Positions 1-7,399 of a stretch of 27,207 nt of DNA are shown here, one piece after another. How positions within the stretch are numbered: position 1 is the first letter of the stretch; each line of letters opens with the position of its first letter. A program made the position numbers and the translations under genes. Below the pieces are notes generated by a model that saw only the letters and a program-made list of their open reading frames with translations, had not been told where the DNA came from and ran no database searches. This stretch comes from DATIHQ01 sp035480535 (GTDB taxonomy: Bacteria > Chlamydiota > Chlamydiia > Chlamydiales > SM23-39): positions 1-27,207 of the forward strand of contig DATIHQ010000076.1 of assembly GCA_035480535.1 (NCBI GenBank), written 5' to 3'.

Positions 1-1
1 T

Positions 2-877
2 CATGAACATCCCCCTCTCTATCATCTGAAATTGGGAATTCTCTTCATTTTACTCGCCTGGCTATTCTTTACTCTCATGGCCACCCTTTCCCGCTTTGCC
101 ACTGCCACCCTCTCTCTTTCAACAGTGATCTTTTTCCAAAACTTCATTGGATTGCTCGGAGTGATCCCCTGGATTTTTCACCACGGGAGTTCCTCTCTTA
201 AAACCGACCGTTTTGGCCTTATCTTAGTGCGAGCTCTCACAGGACTCCTCTCTTTTATTTTCCTCTTCATGGCAGTGGAGCGCACTTCTCTCGTCGATGC
301 AATCCTGTTAAATAACGCAGCCCCTATTTTAATTCCTTTTGTCACTTGGATCTGGTTGAAAATCCCGATCAATCACAAGCTATGGCCTGGAATCATCGCC
401 GGTTTCTTGGGAATCATTCTCATCTTAAAACCTGGAAAAGAAATCATCGACCCAGGAGCTCTCCTCGCTTTTGGCGCAGCCATCTCCTCCAGCATTACAA
501 TGGTTTCCATACGCCTCCTCACCTCGACGGAGAGACATCACACAGTTCTTTTTTATTACTTCCTGATCGCTTCGTTTCTCTGTTTACCCATCTCACTTTA
601 TACATGGAAAAATCCGACAGGGATCGAATGGCTTTACCTGATAGGAATTGGAGTCCTCTATTATTGTGGACAATGGGCGTTTATCCGCGCCTTTCACCAC
701 GCAAAGCCCTCTGAATTGGGCCCTTTCTGCTACATGGCGGTCGTCTATTCAGGCTTTATCGAATGGATTCTATGGGGGAACATCCCCGATCTTCTAGTGT
801 GGATTGGAATCGCGCTCGTCTGCATTGGCTGCATCTGGACGATTCGCCACAGCAAACCCACCCCACTTAAAAATTAA
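2..877 (+). CDS. EamA/DMT-family membrane transporter (5'-partial)
   Basis: This is a very hydrophobic protein of about 291 visible codons with roughly ten predicted membrane segments, arranged as two similar halves as in EamA-domain drug/metabolite transporters. It would act in the inner membrane; the substrate cannot be told. The frame is open to the left edge. A TTG at 32 is the first usable start inside the window, but it has no Shine-Dalgarno sequence and the residues before it (HLK then LGILF) run smoothly into the first membrane segment, so I treat the gene as starting outside the window. The second half keeps the usual EamA pattern near its end (GPFCYMAVVYSGFIEW, then a loop and a final helix). 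Its stop codon lies in a TTAA shared with the stop of the converging uhpC-like gene. Family assignment is firm; function is open. Confidence 0.8.
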   Translation, partial: HEHPPLYHLKLGILFILLAWLFFTLMATLSRFATATLSLSTVIFFQNFIGLLGVIPWIFHHGSSSLKTDRFGLILVRALTGLLSFIFLFMAVERTSLVDAILLNNAAPILIPFVTWIWLKIPINHKLWPGIIAGFLGIILILKPGKEIIDPGALLAFGAAISSSITMVSIRLLTSTERHHTVLFYYFLIASFLCLPISLYTWKNPTGIEWLYLIGIGVLYYCGQWAFIRAFHHAKPSELGPFCYMAVVYSGFIEWILWGNIPDLLVWIGIALVCIGCIWTIRHSKPTPLKN

Positions 878-2247
878 GAAGCGGTTTGTTCTTTTAGCAC
901 TTCATCTTTTGGATTTGTCTTGATATTCCAAAGAGGAAGCATGAGGAGCGCTCCAAGAATGCCGCAGACGAAGAGAGTGAGAAGATAACTGTCCCAGCCC
1001 CAGGCTTTTGTGATGGCTCCGAGAGGGCCGCCTGCTGCTGCCGCTCCAAGATAGGCGAAACAACCGGCAAAACCTGTGGCTGTTGCAGCGGCCTTCTTAT
1101 GGGAAAGTTCCGCAGCAGCCACGCCAATGAGCATTTGGGGCCCAAAAATAAAAAATCCAAATAAGAAAAGGAAAACGCCATCTAGCATAGGCCAAGGATA
1201 ATGGATCACTTTAAAGGCAAAAATCAAAAAGAGGATGGCAACGGTAAAGAGGACGTTGATTGGATTGCGCTTCCCCTTGAAAATGATATCTGAAGACCAT
1301 CCTGCAGCCAAACTTCCTAAAAAGCCCCCAATCTCAAACCAGCAAACGCAAAGTCCCGCCTGCATATTCGTATAATTTTTGACCTCGATGAGATAAAGCA
1401 TGCTCCAGTCATTGATGGCGGTCCGGATCACGTAGATAAAAAATTGGGCGATTGCAAGAATCCAAATATATTTATTGCAAAGAACGTACTGCCAAAGAAT
1501 TTCTTTCGTCGATAACTCAATGTTTTCTTTATATTTCGCTCTCTCATTGGGGTAATCGTCCCGATATTTTTCAATGGTGGGCAGTCCGAGCGATTGAGGC
1601 GTATCCCGCAGGCGATTCATGATGAAAAAACCGGCCATAATACAGATGATTCCCGGGGCATACATCGCATAGCGCCAGCCATAATACTCAGCGCAAGCCG
1701 CAGCGAGGATTGGAATCAAGGCGCCGCCTAGATTGTGGGAGGTGTTCCAAAGGCTCCACCAACGGCCCCGTTCAGAGTGAGAATACCAATGAGTCAGTAG
1801 TTTGGCGCAGCCAGGCCATCCCCAACCCTGAAACCACCCATTGAGGCCCCAAAAAACAGCAAAAGCCCAAAAGGCTGACGACAGGCCAAAAAATAAATTG
1901 AAAATCCCGGTTAAAATCAACCCAACCGACATGAAATAGCGGGGATTGGATTTATCTCCTTGAATTCCGCTTAAAAATTTGCTCGCCCCATAGCTTAAGC
2001 TTAAAATGCTAGCGAGCAGACCGAGTTCGAATTTCCCCAGCCCCAGCTCGCTTTGCATGGCGGGCATGGCAAAGGTAAAGCTCTTCCGAGTGAAATAGAA
2101 AAACGCATACCCCACGTACATCGCATAAAAGGTGCGAAGACGCCAATATTTATATTTTTTTTTAACAAGCTCAGAGTCTTGTATCTCTTCTACTTGCGGG
2201 GCAGGTCTAAATATATCGAGAACGCTCAAGATTCTCCTTATTCTCAA
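874..2247 (-). CDS. uhpC: UhpC-like sugar-phosphate:phosphate antiporter (MFS, OPA family)
   Basis: This 457-aa, 12-helix MFS protein belongs to the organophosphate:phosphate antiporter family, which exchanges hexose or glycerol phosphates for inorganic phosphate across the inner membrane. The family signature is visible near the N-terminus: VGYAFFYFTRKSF with Arg54-Lys55, corresponding to the substrate-phosphate-binding region of helix 1 in UhpT/GlpT. In chlamydiae the UhpC homologue imports host glucose-6-phosphate, and its position beside hisS matches the chlamydial order I recall. The start is uncertain. The longest frame begins with TTG at 2247, but a second TTG at 2229 sits 4 nt after AAGGAG (2239-2234) and is a good alternative, giving 451 aa. 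There is no in-frame ATG at the N-terminus. Upstream lies a perfect TTGACA with a G-rich spacer (separate entry). Confidence 0.88.
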   Translation of the reverse strand: MRIRRILSVLDIFRPAPQVEEIQDSELVKKKYKYWRLRTFYAMYVGYAFFYFTRKSFTFAMPAMQSELGLGKFELGLLASILSLSYGASKFLSGIQGDKSNPRYFMSVGLILTGIFNLFFGLSSAFWAFAVFWGLNGWFQGWGWPGCAKLLTHWYSHSERGRWWSLWNTSHNLGGALIPILAAACAEYYGWRYAMYAPGIICIMAGFFIMNRLRDTPQSLGLPTIEKYRDDYPNERAKYKENIELSTKEILWQYVLCNKYIWILAIAQFFIYVIRTAINDWSMLYLIEVKNYTNMQAGLCVCWFEIGGFLGSLAAGWSSDIIFKGKRNPINVLFTVAILFLIFAFKVIHYPWPMLDGVFLFLFGFFIFGPQMLIGVAAAELSHKKAAATATGFAGCFAYLGAAAAGGPLGAITKAWGWDSYLLTLFVCGILGALLMLPLWNIKTNPKDEVLKEQTAS

Positions 2248-2255
2248 ACGGGAAA

Positions 2256-2285
2256 AGCGTAAAGCCCCTCCCCCCCTAATGTCAA
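2256..2285 (-). promoter_or_regulatory. Putative uhpC promoter with a poly-G spacer
   Basis: On the minus strand a perfect -35 box TTGACA (2285-2280) is followed by a spacer holding GGGGGGGAGGGG (2276-2265) and a weak -10 candidate, TACGCT (2261-2256, 18-bp spacing) or TTACGC (17-bp spacing). Transcription would begin around 2249, just ahead of the two candidate TTG starts. The -35 is directly visible; the -10 is poor, so promoter activity is an inference. Confidence 0.4.
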
Positions 2286-2310
2286 TGCTTTTTCTCGCCC
2301 CAAAAAAAAA

Positions 2311-2327
2311 TTTAATCTAAGATTAAA
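2311..2327. repeat. 17-nt perfect palindrome ahead of the 195-aa gene
   Basis: TTTAATCT-A-AGATTAAA is a perfect inverted repeat with 8-nt arms and a 1-nt centre. It lies 4 nt before the ATG at 2332 and follows a run of nine A (2302-2310). The symmetry suits a dimeric regulator binding site better than an RNA hairpin, since there is essentially no loop. No partner regulator is visible, and AT-rich palindromes of this size can arise by chance. Confidence 0.35.
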
Positions 2328-2331
2328 ATTT

Positions 2332-2919
2332 ATGGACTCATTTCAAAACCCTGTTGGCAACCAGCCTCGCGATCCTTATGAAAACTATAAAGTAGAGCCC
2401 ATTGAAAAAGACAAATCGGGCAAAGAGAATCCTCCGGAAGATCTTCCCGATAAAAAAGCTCTGGTAGGCGCCCAAGTTCTCCTTTTGTTCCGCAAATTCA
2501 TCGATTTCTTTGAAGATCTCCTCGAAAAAGGCTCTGTTGAAAAGAAAATGAAGGATCATCTGCTTCTTTTAAAGAAGGCTTTAGAACTCTTAAAAACAGA
2601 AGACCGAAGCCAAGATATCCCCTTTCTGAATCATCTTTCCGATCTTTGGAGCCTCCTTTTGGAAGATTCTTTTCAGTTTCGTAAACAAACCCCTATATCT
2701 CTGAAATTCAAATCGTTAATAAAATCAATTCAGGGGTTCCCCCAAAGCCAAGAACATACTTTGGGGTATTATCTGATCGAACATGCGGGGCAAAAATGGC
2801 TCCCCTTTCCTTTTATGGAAATCGTGCAAAAACTTCATTCTGAACATCAAAAGAATCCCACTAGCAGCACTTTAGAAAGTTGGATAAAGCAAATTGCACA
2901 ATTGATAAATGTCGAGTGA
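2332..2919 (+). CDS. Hypothetical protein upstream of hisS
   Basis: I do not recognise this 195-aa protein. It has no signal peptide or membrane segment. Residues 1-40 are polar and Pro/Lys/Glu-rich and probably disordered. Residues about 45-130 are amphipathic and strongly helical, with repeated Leu/Lys patterns (for example LLLLKKALELLK). The C-terminal third contains Trp-rich short segments. The ATG at 2332 has no clear Shine-Dalgarno sequence and follows a 17-nt palindrome. The gene ends 21 nt before hisS and points the same way, but hisS appears to have its own promoter starting inside this gene's last codons. A cytoplasmic, lineage-specific helical protein is all that can be said. Confidence 0.75.
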   Translation: MDSFQNPVGNQPRDPYENYKVEPIEKDKSGKENPPEDLPDKKALVGAQVLLLFRKFIDFFEDLLEKGSVEKKMKDHLLLLKKALELLKTEDRSQDIPFLNHLSDLWSLLLEDSFQFRKQTPISLKFKSLIKSIQGFPQSQEHTLGYYLIEHAGQKWLPFPFMEIVQKLHSEHQKNPTSSTLESWIKQIAQLINVE

Positions 2920-2930
2920 CCCGCTATACT
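2902..2930 (+). promoter_or_regulatory. hisS promoter, near-leaderless
   Basis: -35 TTGATA (2902-2907, 5/6 match), a 17-bp spacer, and -10 TATACT (2925-2930, 5/6 match). The hisS ATG is at 2941, so a start about 7 nt after the -10 leaves only 3-4 nt of leader. No Shine-Dalgarno sequence is present. The -35 lies inside the last codons of the upstream gene. Confidence 0.55.
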
Positions 2931-2940
2931 ATCTAACACT

Positions 2941-4227
2941 ATGGAATTGCAAATCCCTAAAGGTACTTTTGATATTCTCCCTTATGGCACCGATGAAGCC
3001 TGGCGCTTATCCGATCTTTGGCAATACGTCGAGTCGGTGATCCGAAAAATTGCTTCGGAATATGGCTATAGGGAAATTCGAACGCCCATCTATGAGCGGA
3101 CAGATTTATTCGATCGAGGCGTTGGGGAAACTTCTGATATCGTCATGAAAGAGATGTTTACCTTTGAAGATAAAGGAGGCCGTTCAATGAGTTTGCGGCC
3201 TGAAGGCACCTCCTCTGTCATGCGCTCCTTCATTGAAAACCGTCTGGCCAATTTAGGGACTGTCCATAAATTCTTCTATATAGGCCCTATGTTCCGATAC
3301 GAGCGGCCCCAATCGGGACGTTACCGCCAACACCAGCAGTTCGGCGTCGAAGCCATCGGCGTCGCAGGTCCGGAGCAAGATGCAGAAGTCATCGACATCC
3401 TTTGCCATCTCTATAAGACTCTCGGGTTGAAGAATTTAAAAGTGCATATAAATACAGTGGGAGATCCCGCATCTCGCAATGAATTTCGGAATGCTCTTCG
3501 CGAATATTTAAAGCCCCATCTCCAAGAACTCTCCCCCGAAAGCCAGGCTCGCTTTGAAAAAAATCCCCTTCGCATTCTCGATTCGAAAGATCCCAAAGAT
3601 CGGGAACTCATTCAAGGAGCTCCTTCCATTCTCAATCATTTAACGCCTGAGGCGCGCCATCACTTCCAAGAACTCTGCCGTTTGCTCGACCTCATTCAAG
3701 TTCCCTATGTAATCGACGATAAAATTGTCAGAGGTCTCGATTATTACAATAAAACGGTCTTTGAAGTCCTCACAGAAGATCTCGGAGCGCAAAATACCCT
3801 TGGCGGAGGCGGGAGATACGATGGATTGATCTCCACTTTTGGAGGACCTGATTTGCCCGGAGTCGGTTTTGCCACCGGCCTTGAAAGAGTGCTTCAAGTC
3901 ATGATTGCGCAAAAAATCTCTTTTCCCAAACAGGGACGCCCCTTTGTCTACTTCATTCCACTTGGCGAAGAGGCAAAAGAAAAGTGTTTTGCACTCGCAA
4001 CTCTCTGCCGCCACAATCACATCGGCGCAGAAATAGAACTCCATGCAAAAAAAATGCAAACCGCGCTACAAAACGCCGCTCGATCTGAGGCCCTCTATTG
4101 CGCAATCATCGGAACAGATGAATTGCAAAAAGGATTGGTCCAATTGAAACATCTTGAGCGGCGCGAGCAGCGCGAAATCCATTTTGATCACCTCCTCACG
4201 ACTCTCAAGGAGCTTGCCCATGTTTAA
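2941..4227 (+). CDS. hisS: Histidyl-tRNA synthetase
   Basis: This 428-aa class II aminoacyl-tRNA synthetase charges tRNA-His in the cytoplasm. Class II motif 2 is clear at about residues 113-140 (MFRYERPQSGRYRQ, then HQQFGVEAIG). The HisRS-specific signatures IVRGLDYYNKTVFEV (around 262-276) and GGGGRYDGL follow, and the C-terminal anticodon-binding domain occupies roughly 330-428. Length is normal for bacterial HisRS. The N-terminus MELQIPKGTFDILP is typical, supporting the ATG at 2941. The last 8 nt overlap the start of the mip-like gene. In Chlamydiaceae, as I recall, aspS lies between hisS and mip; here it is absent. Confidence 0.97.
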   Translation: MELQIPKGTFDILPYGTDEAWRLSDLWQYVESVIRKIASEYGYREIRTPIYERTDLFDRGVGETSDIVMKEMFTFEDKGGRSMSLRPEGTSSVMRSFIENRLANLGTVHKFFYIGPMFRYERPQSGRYRQHQQFGVEAIGVAGPEQDAEVIDILCHLYKTLGLKNLKVHINTVGDPASRNEFRNALREYLKPHLQELSPESQARFEKNPLRILDSKDPKDRELIQGAPSILNHLTPEARHHFQELCRLLDLIQVPYVIDDKIVRGLDYYNKTVFEVLTEDLGAQNTLGGGGRYDGLISTFGGPDLPGVGFATGLERVLQVMIAQKISFPKQGRPFVYFIPLGEEAKEKCFALATLCRHNHIGAEIELHAKKMQTALQNAARSEALYCAIIGTDELQKGLVQLKHLERREQREIHFDHLLTTLKELAHV

Positions 4228-4912
4228 ATGTTTATTTCTTCTCTGTTTCATTCTGAGTGCTTTTGCCAACGAGGAAAACCTCGATGTCGCGAAAATTTCG
4301 GAAGCGATGGGACATCTGATTGGGAAAAATCTCCAATCTCTGGGTCTCAACGTCGATCTTACGGCAGTCGTAAAGGGAATGCAGGATGCAGCTCAAGGAA
4401 AGTCGTCCCCTTTAAGTGAAGATGAGTGCGTTCAAGGCATTGCTTCATTGCAAGAAGAATCTCTCACCGCCATTTCTGAAAAAAATCTTCAGGAAGCCGC
4501 TCTTTTTCTAGAAAAAAATAAAGGGGAAAACGAGGTCGTTTCTCTAGAAAAGGGAAAACTCCAGTATAAAATCACGCAGAAAGGAGAAGGAGAAGCGGTC
4601 CAAGCTTACAACTCTCCTATCGTGCAATACAAGGCGAGCTATCTAAATGGACAGATCTTTGGCACAAGCAATGGAGATGAGCTCCTCTCTCTAGATGAGG
4701 CGATTCCAGGCTTTAGCAAAGGAATCATCGGCATGCAAGAAGGGGAAGTTCGAACTCTTTATGTTCATCCCGATTTAGGCTACGGCAAGCAGGGGCAGCT
4801 CAATCCAAATTCTCTTCTCATCTTTGAGGTAAAAGTGGTGAAAGTGGATGCAGCGGCCGATGCCCACGCAGCCTCCAATACCGAACTGGCCGAGACTGAA
4901 CCCGTTCGATGA
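4220..4912 (+). CDS. mip: Mip-like secreted FKBP-type peptidyl-prolyl isomerase
   Basis: A 230-aa protein that should catalyse cis-trans isomerisation of prolyl bonds outside the cytoplasm. It starts at ATG 4220, which lies inside the end of hisS and is preceded by AAGGAG (4207-4212) at a 7-nt spacing; the frame extends upstream to 4154 but only through hisS sequence. Residues 1-17 (MFKCLFLLCFILSAFA) form a signal peptide with a plausible cleavage before NEEN. The segment 18-110 is the helical FKBP-type N-terminal dimerisation region (AKISEAMGHLIGKNLQSL). An FKBP fold follows at about 125-215, with PIVQYKASYLNGQIF, GFSKGIIGMQEGE and YVHPDLGYG. The tail is Ala-rich. Mip homologues are surface or periplasmic virulence-associated proteins in Legionella and Chlamydia. 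The gene overlaps trmL by ATGA. Confidence 0.92.
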   Translation: MFKCLFLLCFILSAFANEENLDVAKISEAMGHLIGKNLQSLGLNVDLTAVVKGMQDAAQGKSSPLSEDECVQGIASLQEESLTAISEKNLQEAALFLEKNKGENEVVSLEKGKLQYKITQKGEGEAVQAYNSPIVQYKASYLNGQIFGTSNGDELLSLDEAIPGFSKGIIGMQEGEVRTLYVHPDLGYGKQGQLNPNSLLIFEVKVVKVDAAADAHAASNTELAETEPVR

Positions 4913-5400
4913 AGATTGTTTTATTTCAGCCACAGATTCCGCAGAATACCGGGAATATTGTCCGCACCTGTTCTGTTACGGGATCGGGACTCATTTTGGT
5001 GCGCCCTCTTGGATTTAGCACGCAAAATCGATGGCTAAAACGGGCGGGACTCGACTACTGGGAAGGAGTGGAGGTAGAAGAAATTGACAACCTTGCCGAT
5101 TCTCTTGAGAAAACGGAAAGCTCATTTTTCTTCTTTTCCAGCAAATCGAAAAAGTTCTATACAGAAGCGCCCTACGACCCAGACTCTTTACTCATCTTTG
5201 GCTCTGAAACTGCCGGCCTCCCAAGTTCTTTATGGAAACGATGGGGAGAGCGGTTTTATACAATTCCGATGCTTCAAGGCACTCGCTGTCTGAATTTAGC
5301 TAGCAGCGCAGCCATTGTCTTGTATGAAGGGTTAAGACAGATTGGTTTTACTAAGAATCTGCAAGCGCCATCAACACTTGAATCACTCGTTCAAGGGTAG
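4909..5400 (+). CDS. trmL: tRNA (cytidine/uridine-2'-O-)-methyltransferase TrmL (SpoU family)
   Basis: This 163-aa SPOUT methyltransferase is expected to 2'-O-methylate the wobble nucleotide of certain tRNA-Leu species using S-adenosylmethionine. The SpoU motifs are in order: IPQNTGNIVRTC (10-21), LLIFGSETAGLP (94-105) and IPM..TRCLNLASSAAIVLYE (119-140), which form the knotted cofactor site. Size is typical for TrmL. It is joined to the mip-like gene by an ATGA overlap, so they are probably co-translated. Its last 50 nt overlap the 3' end of the kinase gene on the other strand, so the C-terminal tail (about residues 147-163) is encoded in sequence used twice. A tRNA-Leu gene occurs 2 kb away, but that need not be meaningful. 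Confidence 0.93.
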   Translation: MKIVLFQPQIPQNTGNIVRTCSVTGSGLILVRPLGFSTQNRWLKRAGLDYWEGVEVEEIDNLADSLEKTESSFFFFSSKSKKFYTEAPYDPDSLLIFGSETAGLPSSLWKRWGERFYTIPMLQGTRCLNLASSAAIVLYEGLRQIGFTKNLQAPSTLESLVQG

Positions 5401-6634
5401 GCCTCCGATCAGGAGCGTGCTGAAAAAGCTCACTGATCAAATCGCGAAAGTGTTTTTCCCGGAGACCATTCGAAATCGGCGAAGGAAGTTCCTGGGTCCT
5501 TAGCGAGGGAAATCGGCCGTAATAGGCTCGACAGAGAAGCATCCCAAGCGAATAGACATCATCTGCTGGCGAATAGGGCGCATCGCCCCACTGATCTCTC
5601 TGAGGAGAAGCATACATAACGGCGCCTTTTGGACTCTTCGGCATAGGAGATGTGCCTACTCGCCTCGCAACTCCAAAATCGAGGAGAACAGGCCTCTCTT
5701 TTGGAGTGATGAGAATATTCTTAAGATTTAGATCGCCGTGTATCATATCCCGGCTATGAACGTATTGCAAAGCCCCACAGATTTCAATTCCAAATCGAGC
5801 CACTTGTCCTAAAGAAATAGTCCCTCTGCTCAGGTAATCGTCCAACCCGATACCCTCGACTAAGAGATAGATAATCGCTACGATCAAATCTCCCTTTCTC
5901 CCCTGTTCGCGGATGGTTCCATCCCCAAAATAAAGAATCTTTTCAGGAGCGCAAATCGACTCATGCTGAAATCCCAAAGCAAGCGCCTCACCTTTTTGAG
6001 GATCCCAATAAGTGGAAGCAGAATCCCCGTCTAAACTTTTTAATCTCATAATCTTGATCGCAAGGCTTCTACCAAACAGATCCCTCGCTTTGAAAACACG
6101 GCTAGACCATCCCCTTCCAATCCCCTCTCCAAGTTCATAACCTTGGGAATGAAGATAAGCTTGCATGGCCTGAACAGCTTCTCTCCCCGTAGGCGTGCCG
6201 CCACAGTCATTCAAAGTTCCAATCAGACGATCGGAGATAACCATTGGGGGAGAAAGTACATGAGTGGGCTCATTGATGCAGGGGCTGTCGCCATCCTCCT
6301 CGATAGTTAATCCTGGCAAACCCAGTGGTCTGGAAGGAACTATGATCTCCTCGGTTTGCGACAAACCCAATGCTTTAAGAAGCGATGCTCTACTTGAGGA
6401 TCTTGAGATGGAGGAAGTTTCCGAGTCAGATCCTGAAGGAAGGGGAGATCCTTGGGTGATTGGATCTGAGGAAGCCGAGGATTGGATTCCTCCATTACCA
6501 GATAGGTTAACCGAGGAAGAACTCGGCGGCAGTTTTTCCCAATATTTCTCATCTTCACCGCAGCCAACTGGTTTTTGGCAATCCATCGGGCTTGGACAAG
6601 CACTTTGTGTTGGGGATGGTGTTGAATTCGTCAT
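5351..6634 (-). CDS. Hanks-type Ser/Thr protein kinase with disordered N-terminus, possible effector
   Basis: A 427-aa soluble protein with no membrane segment. Residues 1-150 are low-complexity and rich in Ser, Pro, Gly and Thr; residues about 165-425 are a eukaryotic-like protein kinase. Visible motifs are the glycine loop G171-I-G-R-G175, Lys194 in LAIK, Glu216 as the likely helix-C partner, the catalytic loop H299-G-D301 with Asn306, D319-F-G321, ASP (342-344) in place of APE, and DVYSLG (359-364). All catalytic residues are present, so it should be active. HRD is HGD, making it a non-RD kinase. The ATG at 6634 follows AGAGGT on the minus strand at good spacing. Without a transmembrane anchor, and with a Ser/Pro-rich N-terminus, a type III-secreted kinase is plausible but unproven; a cytoplasmic regulatory kinase is the alternative. 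Confidence 0.9.
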   Translation of the reverse strand: MTNSTPSPTQSACPSPMDCQKPVGCGEDEKYWEKLPPSSSSVNLSGNGGIQSSASSDPITQGSPLPSGSDSETSSISRSSSRASLLKALGLSQTEEIIVPSRPLGLPGLTIEEDGDSPCINEPTHVLSPPMVISDRLIGTLNDCGGTPTGREAVQAMQAYLHSQGYELGEGIGRGWSSRVFKARDLFGRSLAIKIMRLKSLDGDSASTYWDPQKGEALALGFQHESICAPEKILYFGDGTIREQGRKGDLIVAIIYLLVEGIGLDDYLSRGTISLGQVARFGIEICGALQYVHSRDMIHGDLNLKNILITPKERPVLLDFGVARRVGTSPMPKSPKGAVMYASPQRDQWGDAPYSPADDVYSLGMLLCRAYYGRFPSLRTQELPSPISNGLREKHFRDLISELFQHAPDRRPTLERVIQVLMALADS

Positions 6635-6655
6635 AATCGACCTCTCATGCGATCG

Positions 6656-6685
6656 ATTCTAAACAAAATCTTAACATTAAGTAAA
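6656..6685 (-). promoter_or_regulatory. Putative kinase-gene promoter
   Basis: On the minus strand, TTTACT (6685-6680) is followed at 18 bp by TAGAAT (6661-6656, 5/6 match). This places the start about 15 nt ahead of the kinase ATG, leaving room for the AGAGGT ribosome-binding site. The region is very AT-rich, so other hexamer pairs are possible. Confidence 0.4.
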
Positions 6686-6705
6686 TAAAAAATTTATTAT
6701 CAGAT

Positions 6706-6732
6706 AAAAAAACAGCTTCTAAGGCCTTCAGC
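6706..6732 (-). terminator. Weak terminator candidate after trxA-DUF2905
   Basis: Read on the minus strand, an imperfect inverted repeat centred on AAGGCCTT (6732-6715) is followed by a U-run (7 T, 6712-6706), just after the DUF2905 stop codon. The stem is short and interrupted, so this is tentative. Confidence 0.3.
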
Positions 6733-6735
6733 GAA

Positions 6736-6960
6736 TCATTTTGAAGGGTTGAAAAGAACGGAGGATAGAATTGACACAACAGTGCTGATCAAGACTGAAG
6801 TAGCAAGAGGTATGTAAAGAACCATCCCCTTCTTGTGAATCACCATATCGCCTGGGAGTTTTCCAATCCAATTGGTAAACCAAGGGACCTCGTAATCGAA
6901 ATGGAGAACGAGGCCGACGACGACGATCAAAAAAATTGTTAAAACAAGAAATCGGCTCAT
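6736..6960 (-). CDS. DUF2905 small membrane protein
   Basis: A 74-aa protein with two hydrophobic helices (about residues 3-20 and 45-70) joined by the conserved loop WIGKLPGDMVIHKKG, which matches the DUF2905 family pattern (LPGD followed by a basic stretch and a second helix ending in SILL-like residues). Function is unknown; it should sit in the inner membrane. Its ATG overlaps the trxA stop codon (ATGA), so it is probably translated by coupling to trxA, and the two form a small operon. About 100 nt separate it from the kinase gene downstream. Confidence 0.85.
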   Translation of the reverse strand: MSRFLVLTIFLIVVVGLVLHFDYEVPWFTNWIGKLPGDMVIHKKGMVLYIPLATSVLISTVVSILSSVLFNPSK

Positions 6961-7283
6961 ACCGCGGCTAGAATAAAACTTTTCACTGCCTCTGCATTGC
7001 GAAGTCCGATCAGGCGATTCACTTCTTTTCCATTTTTAAACAGGATCATTGTAGGCACGGAAGTAATTTGGAAATGCGCTGCCGTTTTTTGTTCTGTATC
7101 GATATCTACCTTCCCAATCGCTGCCTTTCCCTTCACATCTTTCGCCACTTGTTCTAACACGGGAGCTAGCATTCGGCAAGGCCCGCACCAATTGGCATGA
7201 AAATCCACCAAAGTGACACCGCTTCCAACTTCTTGTTCAAAATTTTCATCTGTCAAATGTTTGATCGTTCCTTTCTCGCTCAT
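6957..7283 (-). CDS. trxA: Thioredoxin
   Basis: This 108-aa protein has the classic thioredoxin layout: FHANWCGPCRML with the redox pair Cys-Gly-Pro-Cys at about residues 32-35, the buried acidic and lysine positions, and the cis-proline loop SVPTMILF. It reduces disulfides in cytoplasmic proteins using NADPH via thioredoxin reductase. The length is normal and the ATG at 7283 follows GAGG on the minus strand at 8 nt. It heads a two-gene unit with the DUF2905 protein. Placement near trmL and mip agrees with the chlamydial order I recall. Confidence 0.97.
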   Translation of the reverse strand: MSEKGTIKHLTDENFEQEVGSGVTLVDFHANWCGPCRMLAPVLEQVAKDVKGKAAIGKVDIDTEQKTAAHFQITSVPTMILFKNGKEVNRLIGLRNAEAVKSFILAAV

Positions 7284-7356
7284 GATCGCATCCTCGTTTT
7301 ATAGCTCAAGTCTAAAAGCTCCCCATTTTTAATGCAAATTGCAAAACTGAGACCTC

Positions 7357-7385
7357 TTTCCATTTAAAGGCCACACCTCTATAAT
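7357..7385 (+). promoter_or_regulatory. tRNA-Leu promoter
   Basis: A perfect -10 TATAAT (7380-7385) is preceded at 17 bp by TTTCCA (7357-7362, 4/6 match). Transcription would begin about 7392, giving a precursor with roughly 8 nt before the mature tRNA at 7400. Confidence 0.7.
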
Positions 7386-7399
7386 CAACGGTTCAATCC

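Noticed and set aside
4154..4219. 22-codon N-terminal extension of the mip-like gene.
   Set aside because: It is hisS sequence in another frame; the start at 4220 gives a proper signal peptide and a well-spaced AAGGAG.
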